Source of the DNA: Gaiellaceae bacterium
Lineage (GTDB): Bacteria; Actinomycetota; Thermoleophilia; Gaiellales; Gaiellaceae
Direction: 5' to 3'
DNA: 64,000 nt
Assembly (NCBI GenBank): GCA_021323315.1
Contig: JAJTCQ010000001.1
Span: 37,936 to 101,935 of the forward strand
Shown: positions 25,603 through 35,021 of the stretch, in pieces
How the letters are laid out: every line of letters starts with the position of its first letter
Position numbering within the stretch: the stretch's first letter is position 1
The notes under the pieces: model-generated
What the model was told of the DNA's origin: nothing
Database searches by the model: none
Seen by the model: only the letters and a program-made list of their open reading frames with translations
Translations under genes and position numbers: made by a program

Positions 25603-26718
25603 ATGGCGACGCAGGCCGCGCTCTACGAGGACCTCGCCGCCGACCTACATCTCTCGTGGTCGGAGGCCGAACTCCCCGAGCGCGAGCGGACGAAGCACGT
25701 GCACCGCCTCCATCCGTACCTCGGGAAGTTCGTCCCGCAGCTCGTGGAGGCGCTCCTGGAGCGATATGTTCGCCCGGGCGGACGCGTCCTCGATCCCTTC
25801 GCCGGATCGGGGACCACGCTCGTGCAGTGCCTCGAGTCCGGCTACGACGCGGTCGGCGTCGACGTCGCCGCGTTCAACTGCCTGTTGATGCGCGTGAAGA
25901 CCACCGAGTACGAACTCGACCGCCTCGAGACCGATCTCCGTCGCGCTCTGGCCCATGGAGGACGATCGCGGGCGCGGGCGACGGCGTACGTACGGGAGTG
26001 GTTCGCTCCCGACGCGGCCGCCGAGCTCTTGCACTTCCGCTCGATCGTCGACGACTACGAGCACGCCGACGTGCTCCGCGTCGTGCTGGCGCGCGCTGCA
26101 CGCTCGGCGCGCTTGACGACCCACTTCGACCTCGACTTCCCGCGCGAGCCACAGCGCGAGCCGTACTGGTGCCACAAGCATCGGCGCACCTGCACCCCCG
26201 TGCGGGAGGCCGGCAAGTTTCTCTCCCGCTACCTGCTCGACACACTTGCGCGACTCGAGGCGTTCCAGGAGGTGCGCAGGCCCGGATGCACGGCGCGGGT
26301 CGTCCACAGCGACTCGACCAGCGTCGATCTCGAGGGACGGTTCGACGCGATCGTGACCTCGCCGCCTTACCCGGGGCTCATCGACTACCACGAGCAGCAT
26401 CGGTATGCCTACGAGATCCTCGGGCTGGACGACCGTCGCGAGCGAGAGCTCGGCGCCGCCGCGGCCGGCACCAGCCGGCGTGTGATCGAGCGCTACGTCG
26501 ACGGCGTCTCCACGGTGCTCGCGCGCAGCTCGGCGCAGCTGCCCGACGGCGCGCCCGTGCTCGTGGTCGTGAACGATCGCCGAGACCTGTATCCCGACAT
26601 CCTGCGCAGGAGCGGCCTAAGGCTCGCGGACCGGCTCGAGCGCCACGTCAACCGCCGGACGGGCCGGCGCGCGGGCGAGTACTTCGAATCGGTTCTGGTC
26701 TGTGTACGGGAAACGTAA
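25603..26718 (+). CDS. DNA methyltransferase (N4-cytosine/N6-adenine type), solitary
   Basis: VLDPFAGSGTTLVQCLESGYDAVGVDV and FDAIVTSPPYPGLIDY motifs; no adjacent restriction gene. Confidence 0.85.
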   Translation: MATQAALYEDLAADLHLSWSEAELPERERTKHVHRLHPYLGKFVPQLVEALLERYVRPGGRVLDPFAGSGTTLVQCLESGYDAVGVDVAAFNCLLMRVKTTEYELDRLETDLRRALAHGGRSRARATAYVREWFAPDAAAELLHFRSIVDDYEHADVLRVVLARAARSARLTTHFDLDFPREPQREPYWCHKHRRTCTPVREAGKFLSRYLLDTLARLEAFQEVRRPGCTARVVHSDSTSVDLEGRFDAIVTSPPYPGLIDYHEQHRYAYEILGLDDRRERELGAAAAGTSRRVIERYVDGVSTVLARSSAQLPDGAPVLVVVNDRRDLYPDILRRSGLRLADRLERHVNRRTGRRAGEYFESVLVCVRET

Positions 26719-26796
26719 GAGGTCCTTGGGGCATGACAGGAATCGACCGTCGACGGGGGTAGCCTGGCTCGACGTCATGAGAAAGGGGTCTACGAG

Positions 26797-27396
26797 ATGA
26801 GCAAGCTCTTCAGCCGGCCATCGCCGGCGATGATCGTTGCCTGTCTGGCGCTGCTCGTCGCGCTCGGCGGCACGAGCGTGGCAGCAGTCACCCAACTCGC
26901 GCGAAACAGCGTGGGCACGCCACAGCTCCGAACCGGAGCCGTGACGAATCCGAAGCTCCGCAACAACGCCGTCAACTCGGCCAAGGTCGCGCCGCGGTCG
27001 CTCCTCCGTTCCGACTTCGCGGCCGGCCAGCTCCCAGCGGGTCCTGTCGGGCCACAGGGCCCGGCCGGACCCGCTGGTGCAGCCGGACCCGCAGGCGCCG
27101 CGGGCGTCATCGGTGCCATCACCGTCCGTACCGCCTCGGCTCCCGTCGCGGGAGGCGCCGCGGAGAACGGTGCGTACAACTCGGCGCGCGTCACGGCGTC
27201 GTGCCAGGGCAACGAGCGCGCCATCTCCGGCGGAACGTCTTGGAGCGACGATACGGCTGGTCGCGAGCTAATGACTGGTGAGCTCGAGCCACAGCTCAAC
27301 GCACAGAACCAGGTCGTCGGATTCCTGGGCGTCGGCCTGAACGACAGCGGAAACGACAGCACCTTCACGGTGCACGCCCTCTGCTACACGCCGTAG
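26797..27396 (+). CDS. Collagen-like short-repeat surface protein
   Basis: N-terminal hydrophobic segment; GPVGPQGPAGPAGAAGPAGAAG repeat. Confidence 0.7.
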   Translation: MSKLFSRPSPAMIVACLALLVALGGTSVAAVTQLARNSVGTPQLRTGAVTNPKLRNNAVNSAKVAPRSLLRSDFAAGQLPAGPVGPQGPAGPAGAAGPAGAAGVIGAITVRTASAPVAGGAAENGAYNSARVTASCQGNERAISGGTSWSDDTAGRELMTGELEPQLNAQNQVVGFLGVGLNDSGNDSTFTVHALCYTP

Positions 27397-27415
27397 CAGA
27401 CTTGTAGCTGTCTTT

Positions 27416-27452
27416 CCGGGAAGACGGTCACCACGTGTGACCGTCTTCCCGG
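27416..27452 (+). terminator. Intrinsic hairpin terminator
   Basis: Perfect 16-bp stem CCGGGAAGACGGTCAC-cacgt-GTGACCGTCTTCCCGG. Confidence 0.8.
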
Positions 27453-27464
27453 CATCCTCGCGCA

Positions 27465-28931
27465 GTGCTCGCGCGCGCAGTGACTCAGGCTCTCGTCGGG
27501 CTCGAGCCTCGTCGCGTCGAGGTCGAGGCGCACCTCCAGCCGGGCATCCCCGGCTTCGCGATCGTCGGGCTCGCCGACCGTGCCTGCCAGGAGGCGAAGC
27601 ACCGCGTCCGCAGTGGCGTCGTCTCCGCCGCCCTCGAGTGGCCGGTCAACCGGCGCATCACCGTCAACCTCGCGCCGGCCGCGCTGCGCAAGGAGGGGTC
27701 GGGGTTCGACTTGCCGATCTCGCTCGCCGTGCTCGGGGCGACGAGGCAGATCCCGCCCGAGCGCCTGGCCCAGCACGCCGCCGTCGGCGAGCTCGCCCTG
27801 GACGGGCGCATCCGCCCGGTTTCCGGCACGCTCGCCGTCGCCGAAGGTGCGCTCCGTGCAGGGCTGACGCGTCTCGTCTGTGCGGCGGAGTCGGCGCCCG
27901 AGGCCGCGTTGGCAGGGATCGACCCGGTGCCGGTGACGCATCTCCACGAAGTCGTCGAGTATCTGCGCGGCCGGATCGACGCGCCGTCGTTCGAGCCGAT
28001 CGACGCGAGCGCGATCGAGGACGCACTCGCACCGGACCTCGCCGACCTGCGCGGGCAAGAACGTGCGCGGCGAGCGCTCGAGATCGCCGCTGCGGGCGCG
28101 CACAACCTCCTGCTCATGGGGCCGCCGGGCACCGGCAAGACGATGCTCGCGCGGCGCCTGCCGGGGATCCTGCCACCGCTGACCCGGCCGGAGGCCCTCG
28201 AGGTGACGCGCGTCCATTCGGTCGCCGGCGTCATCCCGGCCGGACGCGTGCTCGTCACCCTGCCCCCGTTTCGCGCACCGCATCACGGCGCGTCGGCGCC
28301 TGCGATCGTCGGCGGAGGACCAAGCCCGCGACCGGGAGAGATCTCGCTTGCACATCGGGGAGTCCTCTTCATGGACGAGCTGCCCGAGTTCCCGCGCTCG
28401 GTGCTCGAGTCGCTCAGGCAACCGCTCGAGGACGGCTACGTCCAGGTCGCGCGCGTCGGAGGCCACGCTCTCTTTCCTGCGCGATTCCAGCTCGTGGGGA
28501 CGATGAACATGTGCCCGTGCGGCGGGCGGGGAGATCCAGCTCTGGAATGCTCCTGCTCGTCGCAACGACTCTCCGCGTATCGCGAGAAGCTCTCGCGGGC
28601 ACTGCTGGATCGATTCGACCTCGCCGTGGCGATGCCACGGCCACGCGCCGTGGAGCTCGCCGCGCCGCGGGCGGAGGCGTCGTCAGCGGTGCGCGAACGG
28701 GTTCGCGATGCTCGCTCGCGGCTTCGGGCATCGCCGCCCCGCCGAACGGACGCAGCGTCGGACCTTCTCTCGAGCGCAGTCGACCGCCTTCCACTGTCCG
28801 GGCGCGGCCGCGCGCGGGTCGCGCGCGTCTCGCGCACGATCGCCGCGCTCGCGGACACGGGAGCGGTCGAGCCCGCGCACGTCGCCGAGGCTCTCTCGTA
28901 TCGGATGCCCGGGGAGCTGTCCGCGCCGTGA
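27465..28931 (+). CDS. comM: ComM/YifB family Mg-chelatase-like AAA ATPase
   Basis: FAIVGLADRACQEAKHRVRSG, MGPPGTGKTMLARRLPGILPP, FRAPHHGASAPAIVGGG. Confidence 0.93.
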   Translation: MLARAVTQALVGLEPRRVEVEAHLQPGIPGFAIVGLADRACQEAKHRVRSGVVSAALEWPVNRRITVNLAPAALRKEGSGFDLPISLAVLGATRQIPPERLAQHAAVGELALDGRIRPVSGTLAVAEGALRAGLTRLVCAAESAPEAALAGIDPVPVTHLHEVVEYLRGRIDAPSFEPIDASAIEDALAPDLADLRGQERARRALEIAAAGAHNLLLMGPPGTGKTMLARRLPGILPPLTRPEALEVTRVHSVAGVIPAGRVLVTLPPFRAPHHGASAPAIVGGGPSPRPGEISLAHRGVLFMDELPEFPRSVLESLRQPLEDGYVQVARVGGHALFPARFQLVGTMNMCPCGGRGDPALECSCSSQRLSAYREKLSRALLDRFDLAVAMPRPRAVELAAPRAEASSAVRERVRDARSRLRASPPRRTDAASDLLSSAVDRLPLSGRGRARVARVSRTIAALADTGAVEPAHVAEALSYRMPGELSAP

Positions 28932-29782
28932 CCGAGGTCCAGTGTCTCCATCGTCGCGATCCGACCTTCCCGCGCCTGCTCGCGGCGATCCACGATCCTC
29001 CAGCCACGCTCTTCCTTCGCGGATCGGCCGCGCCCAGGCTGCTCGATCAGCCCGCGGTAGCCGTCGTCGGCGCGCGTTCATGCTCCTCGTACGGTCGGTC
29101 AGTGGCGCGGTCGCTCGCGCGGGATGTCGCCAGTGCCGGGCTCGTGGTAGTCAGCGGGATGGCACGCGGCATAGACGGCGACGCGCATCGGGGAGCGCTC
29201 GAGGGCGGTGGGCCGACCGTCGCCGTGCTCGGGTGCGGAGTCGATCGCGACTATCCGGCGGCGCACGCCGAGCTCGCGCGCCGGATCGTCGAGGCCGGCC
29301 TCGTCGTGTCCGAGTACGAGCCGGGCATCGAGCCGGCGCCGTGGCGCTTCCCGGCCCGGAACAGGATCATCGCCGGGCTGTGCCGCGCGACGCTCGTCGT
29401 CGAGGCGCGCGAGCGAAGCGGAGCGCTGATCACCGCAGACTTCGCGCTCGAGGAGGGCCGCGAGGTGCTGGCAGTGCCGGGTGAGATCACGAGCTCCTTG
29501 TCTGCGGGAACCAATGCGCTTCTCCGGCTCGGCGCCACGCCCGTGACGTGCGTGGAGGACGTGCTCGAGGCCTACGGAATCGAGCGAGCCGCGCAATCGG
29601 CGGCGTCGCTAGGGCCGACTGCCGAGACGATTCTCGCGCGGATCGGTGACAGCTCCCTGACCGGAGACGAGGTGGTTCGAGCATCCGGTGTCGAGGCCGG
29701 TGCGGGAGCCGCCGCCCTCGTCGAGCTGGAGCTCGCCGGTCGGGTCACCCTCGAGGACGGCGTCTATCGAGTAGCCATCTAG
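28928..29782 (+). CDS. dprA: DNA processing protein DprA
   Basis: VAVVGARSCSSYGRSVARSLA, VSGMARGIDGDAHRGAL, FPARNRIIAGL, EARERSGALITADFALEEGREVLAVPG. Confidence 0.95.
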   Translation: MTEVQCLHRRDPTFPRLLAAIHDPPATLFLRGSAAPRLLDQPAVAVVGARSCSSYGRSVARSLARDVASAGLVVVSGMARGIDGDAHRGALEGGGPTVAVLGCGVDRDYPAAHAELARRIVEAGLVVSEYEPGIEPAPWRFPARNRIIAGLCRATLVVEARERSGALITADFALEEGREVLAVPGEITSSLSAGTNALLRLGATPVTCVEDVLEAYGIERAAQSAASLGPTAETILARIGDSSLTGDEVVRASGVEAGAGAAALVELELAGRVTLEDGVYRVAI

Positions 29783-29794
29783 GATCGGCTTGCG

Positions 29795-30928
29795 ATGTCG
29801 ACCGTGTCGCTCTGGCTCGACGAGCCGACCGAGCCGCTCCCGCGCGTCGCGTTCGACGGCAGCGCAGACGTTGCCGTCGTAGGCGGTGGGATCACGGGCT
29901 GCGCGTGCGCGCTTGCGCTCGCCGAGGCGGGCAAGCGCGTCCGGTTGTTCGAGGCTCGCGAGATCGCCGGTGGCGCGAGCGGACGCAACGGCGGCTTCGC
30001 GCTCCGGGGCGGCGCAGCCGCGTACCCCGTGCTCGTCGAGTCGATCGGCGCGGAGGCGACCGCCTCGATCTGGCGCTGGACGGAGAGGGAACTCGCCGCG
30101 CTCGCCGCGCTCGCGGGCGACGCGTTCCGCCATACCGGAAGCTTGCGGCTTGCGGCCGACGACGAGGAGCGCGACGAGCTGCGTGAGGAGTACGACGCCC
30201 TGGTGGACGCGGGGTTCGCTGCGGAGTGGCGCGAGGACCTGTCGCATCCGCTCGCCGGCCGGTACCCGGCGGCGCTCTTCCATCCGCCCGACGGCGTCCT
30301 GCAGCCGGCTCGGCTCGTGCGCCGGATCGCCCGGAGAGCAGCCGAGGCCGGTGTCGAGATCCACGAGCACACGCGCATCTCTTCCCTGGAGGACGCACGC
30401 GCCGAGGTCGTCGTGATCGCGACCGACGGCTACCCGAGCGGTCTCCTCGGAGAGCTCGAGGGCCTCGTCGTCCCGACGCGCGGTCAGGTCATCGCGACCG
30501 AGCCCATCGAGGAGATGCTCTTCGAGCTTCCGCACTACGGCCGGCACGGCTTCGACTACTGGCATCAGCGGCCGGACGGCCGGATCGTCGCCGGCGGCTT
30601 CAGGGACGTGTCGATCGACACCGAGTTCACGGCGGAGGAGCTCACGACGCCCGTCGTCCAAGACGCGCTCGATCGGTTCGTCGAGGAGCACGTCGGCCGG
30701 CCTGTGCGCGTCGACTATCGGTGGGCGGGGATCTTCGGGATGGTGTTCGACTTCCTGCCGGTCGTCGGGCATGCGGCGGGAGACGACAGGCTCTGGATGG
30801 CGGGAGGCTATTCGGGCCACGGGAACGTCCTGGGCTTCGCGTCCGGGCGTCTGGTCGCTCGCGCGATCCTCGGCGACCGCAACCCGCTGCTCGACCACTT
30901 CGAGCCGTCGCGGCTCGTCACGTACTGA
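29795..30928 (+). CDS. FAD-dependent oxidoreductase (DAO family)
   Basis: DVAVVGGGITGCACALALAEAGKRVRLFEAREIAGGASGRNGGFA; C-terminal WMAGGYSGHGNVLGFASG. Confidence 0.88.
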   Translation: MSTVSLWLDEPTEPLPRVAFDGSADVAVVGGGITGCACALALAEAGKRVRLFEAREIAGGASGRNGGFALRGGAAAYPVLVESIGAEATASIWRWTERELAALAALAGDAFRHTGSLRLAADDEERDELREEYDALVDAGFAAEWREDLSHPLAGRYPAALFHPPDGVLQPARLVRRIARRAAEAGVEIHEHTRISSLEDARAEVVVIATDGYPSGLLGELEGLVVPTRGQVIATEPIEEMLFELPHYGRHGFDYWHQRPDGRIVAGGFRDVSIDTEFTAEELTTPVVQDALDRFVEEHVGRPVRVDYRWAGIFGMVFDFLPVVGHAAGDDRLWMAGGYSGHGNVLGFASGRLVARAILGDRNPLLDHFEPSRLVTY

Positions 30929-32189
30929 GCCGACTGCGCGTCGACCTCGATCCCGGTGCGACGTCTCGTCTCCAGGGGGTCGCAAGAACGGCGAGGCCAC
31001 TGAGTGCGGTGAGCGCGGCGACGACCACGATCGCCGGCCCGGCGCCAGCGGCGTCGGCGACGAAACCGGCGAGAAGCGCGCCGGCGACGAAGCCCATGTC
31101 GCGCCAGAACCGATACACGCCGACGACCGAAGCGCGGTCGCGAGGCTCGACGACGTCGGAGACCGCGGCGATCAGGGTCGGATACACGAATGCCGTGCCG
31201 ACCCCGAGCAGGATCGCCGCGAGGAGTGCGGGAACGAAGGCGCCTCCGCCCGCGACGAGCAGCGCAAGTCCTGCTGCCTGAACGAGCATCCCGAGGGTGA
31301 TGAGCGGCTTTCTCCCCACGATGTCCGAAAGCCACCCCGTCCAGACCTGGAGCAGTCCCCACGTCGCCGGATAGACGGCCGCGACGATGCCGATGCGGGG
31401 GACGCTGGCGCCATTCGCTGCCAGGTAAAGGGGGGCGAGCCCCCACGCGAGCGCGTCGTTCAGGTTGTTGACGAGCCCGGCCTGGGAACAGGCACGTAGT
31501 ACAGGGTTGCGCACCGTCGCGTCGGCGAAGGCAGTGCGGAGCCGCACGGGAGCACGCTCGCCGTGTTTCGCCTGCTCGTACGAGACATGAGCTCCTGTGT
31601 CGCGGACGAAGACGGTCGCGACGACGACGCCTGCCGCTGAGACGAGCAGAGCGGCTACCCACACCACCGTGCGAGGCGCGAAGCTCGCCGCGAGCGCCGC
31701 CGACGCGAACGCCGCCACGGCCACGCCGAGATAGCCGGCGGATTCGTTGAGCCCCAGCGCGAGACCTCGCCGTGCGGGCCCGACGAGATCGATCTTCATC
31801 AGCACGGTCATCGACCAGGCGAGCCCCTGGTTCACGCCGAGCAGGATGTTCGCCGCCACGATCAGCCACCAGCTCGGTGCGACCGCGATGAGCGGCGCGA
31901 CGGGCAGAGCGAAGAGCCAGCCGATCACGAGGAGCCGCTTGCGACCGACGCGGTCCGCGAGTGCGCCGGCCCCCAGGTTGGCAAGGGCTTTCGCGACACC
32001 GAACGCAACGACGAAGGCGAGAATCGCGGAGGTCGACGAGAGGCCGAAGTCCTGTTCGCCGATGAGAGGCAAGACGCTGCGCTCGAGGCCGACCATCGCC
32101 CCGACGAGCGCGTTCAGGCCGACGAGGAGGCTGAACTGCGCGGCGTTCGCCCGCAACCCGAGCTGGATCTGGCTCACGTCGGGGAACAC
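30918..32189 (-). CDS. MFS transporter
   Basis: About 12 hydrophobic segments; GALADRVGRKRLLVIGWL motif. Confidence 0.85.
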   Translation of the reverse strand: MFPDVSQIQLGLRANAAQFSLLVGLNALVGAMVGLERSVLPLIGEQDFGLSSTSAILAFVVAFGVAKALANLGAGALADRVGRKRLLVIGWLFALPVAPLIAVAPSWWLIVAANILLGVNQGLAWSMTVLMKIDLVGPARRGLALGLNESAGYLGVAVAAFASAALAASFAPRTVVWVAALLVSAAGVVVATVFVRDTGAHVSYEQAKHGERAPVRLRTAFADATVRNPVLRACSQAGLVNNLNDALAWGLAPLYLAANGASVPRIGIVAAVYPATWGLLQVWTGWLSDIVGRKPLITLGMLVQAAGLALLVAGGGAFVPALLAAILLGVGTAFVYPTLIAAVSDVVEPRDRASVVGVYRFWRDMGFVAGALLAGFVADAAGAGPAIVVVAALTALSGLAVLATPWRRDVAPGSRSTRSRLST

Positions 32190-32225
32190 CTGGGCGTCAA
32201 GTCGAAGCCTGCAGTGTTCCCCGTC

Positions 32226-33161
32226 CTAGATGTCGATCGCCTGCAAGTCGAGCTCTTCGCGCTTCGCGTAGGCAGCCTTCGCGATCGCCAGGTCCTGTAT
32301 TGCCAGGCCGGTCGAGTCGAAGAGCGTGACGTCGCGGGCGCTCCGGCGGGCGTCGGCCTCGCCGACGAGTACCGCGCCGAGCTCCGTGACGTCCCCGCGG
32401 GTCACGGCACCGGTTGAGACGGCTGCCGCGAGCTCGCCGCCGTGGCTCGCCTGCTCCCAGTCGTCGCAGAAGAGATGGGAGCGGCGGAGCTCCTCGATCG
32501 CTACCTCGGCCTTCCCCGGCCCGTCCGCGCCCATGAGCGACACGTGCTGGCCTGGCTCCAGCGAGCCCTCCGCGTACAGCACCTCCGCGCCGGGAGTGAC
32601 GGTGATCACCACCTCGCAGGCGAGCGCCTCGGTGGCACTGGACGCGACCCGGGCTCCGAGCTGCTCCGCGACGAGTGTACGACGACCCTCCTGCACGTCC
32701 CACACGAGCGGCGTGACCCCGTGCGCGACGAGCATTCGCACCGTCTCGGCGCCGTTGACTCCTGCTCCGATCACCGCATGCGACGATGCCTCGGCGCGGC
32801 AGAGCGTGTCCGCGGCCAGCACGCCGGCTGCGGCCGTCCGGAGCGCGGTTACGGCGGCCGCGTCGAGCACGGCGAGCAGCCGGCCGTCCTCGGCATCCGA
32901 CAGCAGGACGAGGCCCGTGACCGTCGGCAGCCCGCGCGCGGGGTTCCCGGGAAACGAGGTGACCCACTTGAGCAGCGCATGCCCGTCGCCGATCGCCGGC
33001 ATCGCGCGGAAGTCCCCGGCCGGGTAGTTCGAGACGTAGATCTTGGACGGCATCGACCAGGTTGCGCGGGCGTGCGCCTCGAATGCACCGCGCACGGCGC
33101 CGTAGGCCTCGTGTGGAGAGACCGCGCGCTCGACGTCGGCGGCCCGGAAGACCGGGATCAC
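32226..33161 (-). CDS. Ornithine cyclodeaminase/mu-crystallin family protein
   Basis: AMPAIGDGHALLKWVTSFPGNPARGLPTVTG, LLAVLDAAAVTALRTAAAGVLAA, HAVIGAGVNGAETVRML. Confidence 0.9.
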   Translation of the reverse strand: MIPVFRAADVERAVSPHEAYGAVRGAFEAHARATWSMPSKIYVSNYPAGDFRAMPAIGDGHALLKWVTSFPGNPARGLPTVTGLVLLSDAEDGRLLAVLDAAAVTALRTAAAGVLAADTLCRAEASSHAVIGAGVNGAETVRMLVAHGVTPLVWDVQEGRRTLVAEQLGARVASSATEALACEVVITVTPGAEVLYAEGSLEPGQHVSLMGADGPGKAEVAIEELRRSHLFCDDWEQASHGGELAAAVSTGAVTRGDVTELGAVLVGEADARRSARDVTLFDSTGLAIQDLAIAKAAYAKREELDLQAIDI

Positions 33162-34546
33162 GACGACTTCACAGCGGAGATCAGCTTGAGCACCGACTCC
33201 TTCGCGTCTCCGAAGAGCATGGTGGTCTTGCCATCGAGGTAGAGCTCGTTGTCGATGCCTGCGAAGCCGGGATTCATCGAGCGCTTCATGACGATGATGC
33301 TGGCCGCCTTGTCGACGTCGAGGATCGGCATGCCATAGATCGGGCTGGCCGGATCGCTGCGCGCTGCCGGGTTGGTGACGTCGTTGGCACCGATAACGAG
33401 CGCCACGTCGGTCTGCGGGAACTCCGGATTGATCTCGTCCATCTCGAAGAGCTGCGTGTACGGGACGTTCGCCTCTGCCAGGAGCACGTTCATGTGCCCG
33501 GGCATCCGCCCCGCGACCGGGTGGATCGCGTACTTCACGTCCACGCCACGCTCCTCGAGCAGGTCGGCGAGTTGCCGCACGTCGTGCTGTGCCTGGGCGA
33601 CAGCCATCCCGTATCCGGGTACGACGACGACCTTCCGCGCGAAGGAGAGCTGCACGGCGACGTCGTCCGCGCCCGTCGCGCGCACGGTGCGGCCGTCGTC
33701 CGCGCGCGCCTGGCCGGCACCGGCCTGCACCTGACCGAACGCGCCGAAGAGCACGTTCGCGATCGAGCGGTTCATTGCCTTCGCCATGAGAAGTGTGAGC
33801 AGCGTTCCCGACGCGCCCACGAGCATTCCCGCGACGATGAGCACCGTCGAGTCGAGGACGAAGCCGGTCGCAGACGCGGCGAGCCCGGTGAACGCGTTCA
33901 GGAGCGAGATGACCACCGGCATGTCCGCTCCGCCGATCGGGAGCACGAACATGACGCCGAAGACGAGCGCGAGCAGGATGAGTGCCACGATCGCCCACTG
34001 CTCCTCGAGTCCGGCGACGATGGCGATCGCGAGCGCTGCTGCGCCGCCGAGGATCAGCACGTTCACGACGTTCTGGCCGGGGAAGACGATCGGCCGACCG
34101 CTGACCAGCTCCTGCAGCTTGGCGAACGCAACGAGGGAGCCCGCGAACGAGATCGACCCGATCAGCGCGGACAGCGCGACGGAGAGAGCCTCGTCCCAGA
34201 CGAGCACGCCGTCGAGCTCGTGGAACTCCGCGAGCGCGATGAGGGCGGCCGCGCCGCCGCCGACCCCGTTGAACAGGGCCACCATCTGCGGCATCGCGGT
34301 CATCTTCACGCGCCGCGCGCCGATCACGCCGACGACGCTCCCGATCGCCGCGGCGACGACGATCAAGACCCAGTTCGAGATTCCCTCGAGGAGCAGCGTC
34401 GTCGCGATGGCCACGAGCATCCCGACTCCTCCGAGCCAGTTGCCGCGCCGCGCGTGCTTCGGAGACGAAAGAAAGCGAAGCGCGAGGATGAAGCAGACGA
34501 TCGCGACGAGATAGAGAAGGGAGAGAACGTCGGGATCCGAGATCAC
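33158..34546 (-). CDS. pntB: NAD(P) transhydrogenase subunit beta
   Basis: VVPGYGMAVAQAQHDVRQLADLLEERGVDVKYAIHPVAGRMPGHMNVLLAEA; many TM segments. Confidence 0.95.
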   Translation of the reverse strand: MISDPDVLSLLYLVAIVCFILALRFLSSPKHARRGNWLGGVGMLVAIATTLLLEGISNWVLIVVAAAIGSVVGVIGARRVKMTAMPQMVALFNGVGGGAAALIALAEFHELDGVLVWDEALSVALSALIGSISFAGSLVAFAKLQELVSGRPIVFPGQNVVNVLILGGAAALAIAIVAGLEEQWAIVALILLALVFGVMFVLPIGGADMPVVISLLNAFTGLAASATGFVLDSTVLIVAGMLVGASGTLLTLLMAKAMNRSIANVLFGAFGQVQAGAGQARADDGRTVRATGADDVAVQLSFARKVVVVPGYGMAVAQAQHDVRQLADLLEERGVDVKYAIHPVAGRMPGHMNVLLAEANVPYTQLFEMDEINPEFPQTDVALVIGANDVTNPAARSDPASPIYGMPILDVDKAASIIVMKRSMNPGFAGIDNELYLDGKTTMLFGDAKESVLKLISAVKSS

Positions 34547-34709
34547 GCCGCGCTCTCCTCACCCGCAGGGGCTCTCCCCTTGCGGAGCCCGGCTCCGCCG
34601 CTGCCTGCCGCTCGCGGCGCGCGGCCTGCCGGGCCCGTGCACCCGTGCCGCGCCCTCCGGCCGCGGACCGCGAGCGACGACCGAGGAGGACGCGAACGTG
34701 CACGCAGGC

Positions 34710-35021
34710 TCAGTCCGGGTTGTCCTTCTTGGGCTCCGGGCGCCGCTTGAACATCTCGAGCATCCGGTCCGTGACGAACCAGCCGCCGACGACGTTGGCG
34801 GTTGCGAGCATCATTGCGACGAAGCCGACGGCCTTCGTGAAGGTGTCATCCGCGAAGCCGAGGATCAGGATCGCGCCGACGATCACGATGCCATGGATGA
34901 AGTTCGTCCCCGACATGAGCGGGGTGTGCAGCATCGTCGGGACCTTCGAGACCACCTCGAAGCCGAGGAACGCGGCCAACACGAGAATCGTCAGCTCGAG
35001 GACGAACGTGAGCTGGCTCAC
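34710..35021 (-). CDS. NAD(P) transhydrogenase alpha subunit, membrane domain
   Basis: FLGFEVVSKVPTMLHTPLMSGTNFIHGIVIVGA. Confidence 0.93.
   Translation of the reverse strand: MSQLTFVLELTILVLAAFLGFEVVSKVPTMLHTPLMSGTNFIHGIVIVGAILILGFADDTFTKAVGFVAMMLATANVVGGWFVTDRMLEMFKRRPEPKKDNPD

Noticed and set aside
25603-26718. Restriction-modification or phage-defence island
   Set aside because: Only the methyltransferase is present; neighbours are housekeeping or surface-protein genes.
32226-34703. 825-aa minus ORF fusing the OCD gene to an upstream frame
   Set aside because: The upstream part is an out-of-frame reading of pntB; the OCD gene starts at GTG 33161.
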